From Deltaproteobacteria bacterium (lineage in GTDB: Bacteria; Myxococcota_A; SURF-8), in assembly GCA_029570245.1 (NCBI GenBank), contig JAKQSH010000416.1:1-5381 (forward strand): a stretch of DNA of 5,381 bases, in the 5' to 3' direction. The stretch's first letter is position 1. Each line of letters begins with the position of its first letter. A model generated the notes under the pieces. The model was not told the DNA's origin. It worked only from the letters and a program-made list of their open reading frames with translations, and did no database searches. Position numbers and translations under genes: made by a program. Positions 4,233 to 5,381 of this stretch are shown piece by piece.

Positions 4233-5381
4233 TCAACTGCGTTCAACAGCATAAGCGTTCAGCAGTTTCAACACGACCAGACCGCAGATAACTCCTATGG
4301 TCACCGCTGTAAATCCGTTAGCATATTCACCGAAAAGCAGCCAGCCGACTCCAAAAAGCAGGCCGAAAATACAGAGACACAAGCAGATGCAGCCAGCCAA
4401 CAGGGGAAGCCAGGCGTCTGGAGCATCCTGCGGCCTGCGATAATCTGCCCATAATCCGAAAGGTCTGGTGCGTGCCACAAAACGCAGTAATTGTTCACGT
4501 TCCGTCGGAGCCGTCAGCATGGTAACAAGCAGTGACAGCGGCATGGAAGCGGCAAGCGTAATCATAAGAGACGGTGCAAGATCAAGATCATACAGACGGC
4601 ATACACTGGACACCGTCATTGAAAGACACATGGCGCTGATTTCACTCCATGCGTTGACGCGCCACCAGAACCAGCGCAGCAGATATATTGGGCCGACACC
4701 GGCACCCATTGAAAGAATAAAACGGAATACGGAAGTTACGGAGTCGGAATAAAATGTAAAAACTCCTGACAGAAGGAGAAAAAATACACCAGAAAGGCGT
4801 GAAACAAGCAGCAGATGTTTTTCATCGGCTTTTCTGTTTATGAAGCGCGCATAGAAATCATTTACGAAATAGCTGGAACCCCAGTTGAGTTGGGTATCTA
4901 TTGTAGACATGAAAGCCGCAAGAAAAGTCGCCAGCATGAAACCGCGCCAGCCAGCCGGAAGAACCTGCAGCATGACTTCGACATAGGCGCTGCGCCCTTC
5001 CGGGAGATTGGGGACAAGAATCATGGAAGCCAGGGCGGTCAGCAGCCACGGCCATGTTCGAAAGACATAGTGGGTAATCAGAAACCACAATGTCGCGCGA
5101 GCCGCCTCACGCTCGTCACGGCAGGCCATCTGACGCTGAATGACTTTGCCGCCACCGTCTGAGTTGATGAAAGCCCACCACTGAACCCCCAGAAACAGTG
5201 CCAGCGCGACAGGAAGATCAGACCAGAAGGAACCACTGGAACGCGGCAGGAAATTCATGGGCGAAATGATATCGCCGGAATTTAAATGGGCAGTCATTTC
5301 AGATATTCCGCCCACCGCAGATACGGCAGCAACGGCCAGCAGCAGCGCACCGGCCATGGCCAGGAAAAATTGCAGAAAATC
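4233..5381 (-). CDS. Sodium:solute symporter (SSS family), C-terminal 382 residues (5' end outside window)
   Basis: A secondary transporter of the inner membrane that couples substrate uptake to a sodium gradient. The frame is open to the right edge (DFLQFFLAMAGALLLAV), and the ATG at 5357 is internal, so the true start lies outside. Numbering from the first visible residue, about ten hydrophobic segments can be seen. The family hallmarks are DGGGKVIQRQMACRDEREA (75-93) and the conserved helix with FMSTIDTQLNWGSSY (157-171) followed by VNDFY (173-177); its Ser159/Thr160 lie in the region that forms the second sodium site in characterised members. RTRPFGLWADYRRP (294-307) is a typical cytoplasmic stretch before the last helices. 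The substrate cannot be read from sequence; a sugar or sugar acid is plausible given the GH9 gene 114 bases downstream in the same direction. The protein ends with NAYAVERS and a TGA. Confidence 0.93.
   Translation of the reverse strand, partial: DFLQFFLAMAGALLLAVAAVSAVGGISEMTAHLNSGDIISPMNFLPRSSGSFWSDLPVALALFLGVQWWAFINSDGGGKVIQRQMACRDEREAARATLWFLITHYVFRTWPWLLTALASMILVPNLPEGRSAYVEVMLQVLPAGWRGFMLATFLAAFMSTIDTQLNWGSSYFVNDFYARFINRKADEKHLLLVSRLSGVFFLLLSGVFTFYSDSVTSVFRFILSMGAGVGPIYLLRWFWWRVNAWSEISAMCLSMTVSSVCRLYDLDLAPSLMITLAASMPLSLLVTMLTAPTEREQLLRFVARTRPFGLWADYRRPQDAPDAWLPLLAGCICLCLCIFGLLFGVGWLLFGEYANGFTAVTIGVICGLVVLKLLNAYAVERS

Noticed and set aside
2553..4254. Further long plus-strand frames (2553-3281, 3505-4254) opposite the GH9 gene
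   Set aside because: Both lie over motif-bearing GH9 sequence, show no domain or ribosome binding site and have the composition of antisense shadows.

Overview
The window carries three complete or near-complete genes and one gene fragment, all on the minus strand, plus one repeat-rich intergenic block. Gene content is a sodium/solute symporter next to a secreted GH9 glycosidase with N-terminal accessory domains, a DUF2490-type outer-membrane protein and the start of a membrane sensor. This suggests a Gram-negative, polysaccharide-degrading bacterium. The PVC group (Lentisphaerota, Kiritimatiellota or Verrucomicrobiota) is my best guess from the style of these proteins, with low to moderate confidence; Bacteroidota or Proteobacteria cannot be excluded without searches.

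Layout, read in the direction of transcription (right to left). 5381-4233 is the C-terminal 382 residues of an SSS-family symporter, cut by the window edge. After a 114-bp gap holding a plausible sigma-70-type promoter comes an 846-residue secreted glycoside hydrolase family 9 protein (4118-1578). The two probably form a functional pair: the enzyme releases sugars outside the cytoplasm and the symporter takes up a product. That pairing is inferred from adjacency and family knowledge.

1577-937 is a 641-bp region with no convincing gene. Its most notable content is a pair of near-identical hairpins in opposite orientation (1408-1429 and 1547-1570). The 22-bp copies are exact reverse complements, and one copy carries a GTAG tetranucleotide at its foot. 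This looks like a REP/BIME-type element, possibly mobilised in trans by a RAYT (Y1) transposase, or a 163-bp miniature element with terminal inverted repeats. The rest holds weaker inverted repeats, a 46-codon plus-strand ORF of unknown status, and a TATAAT box upstream of the next operon.

936-190 is a DUF2490-family protein with a signal peptide and C-terminal phenylalanine, probably an outer-membrane beta-barrel. Sixteen bases downstream starts a GTG-initiated membrane protein (173 to the window edge) whose 57 visible residues look like the N-terminal anchor of a sensor such as a histidine kinase or diguanylate cyclase. These two are probably one operon.

I found no CRISPR array, RNA gene, transposase gene or defence system. 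The main genes are ordinary members of known families; the repeat pair is the part most worth a second look.
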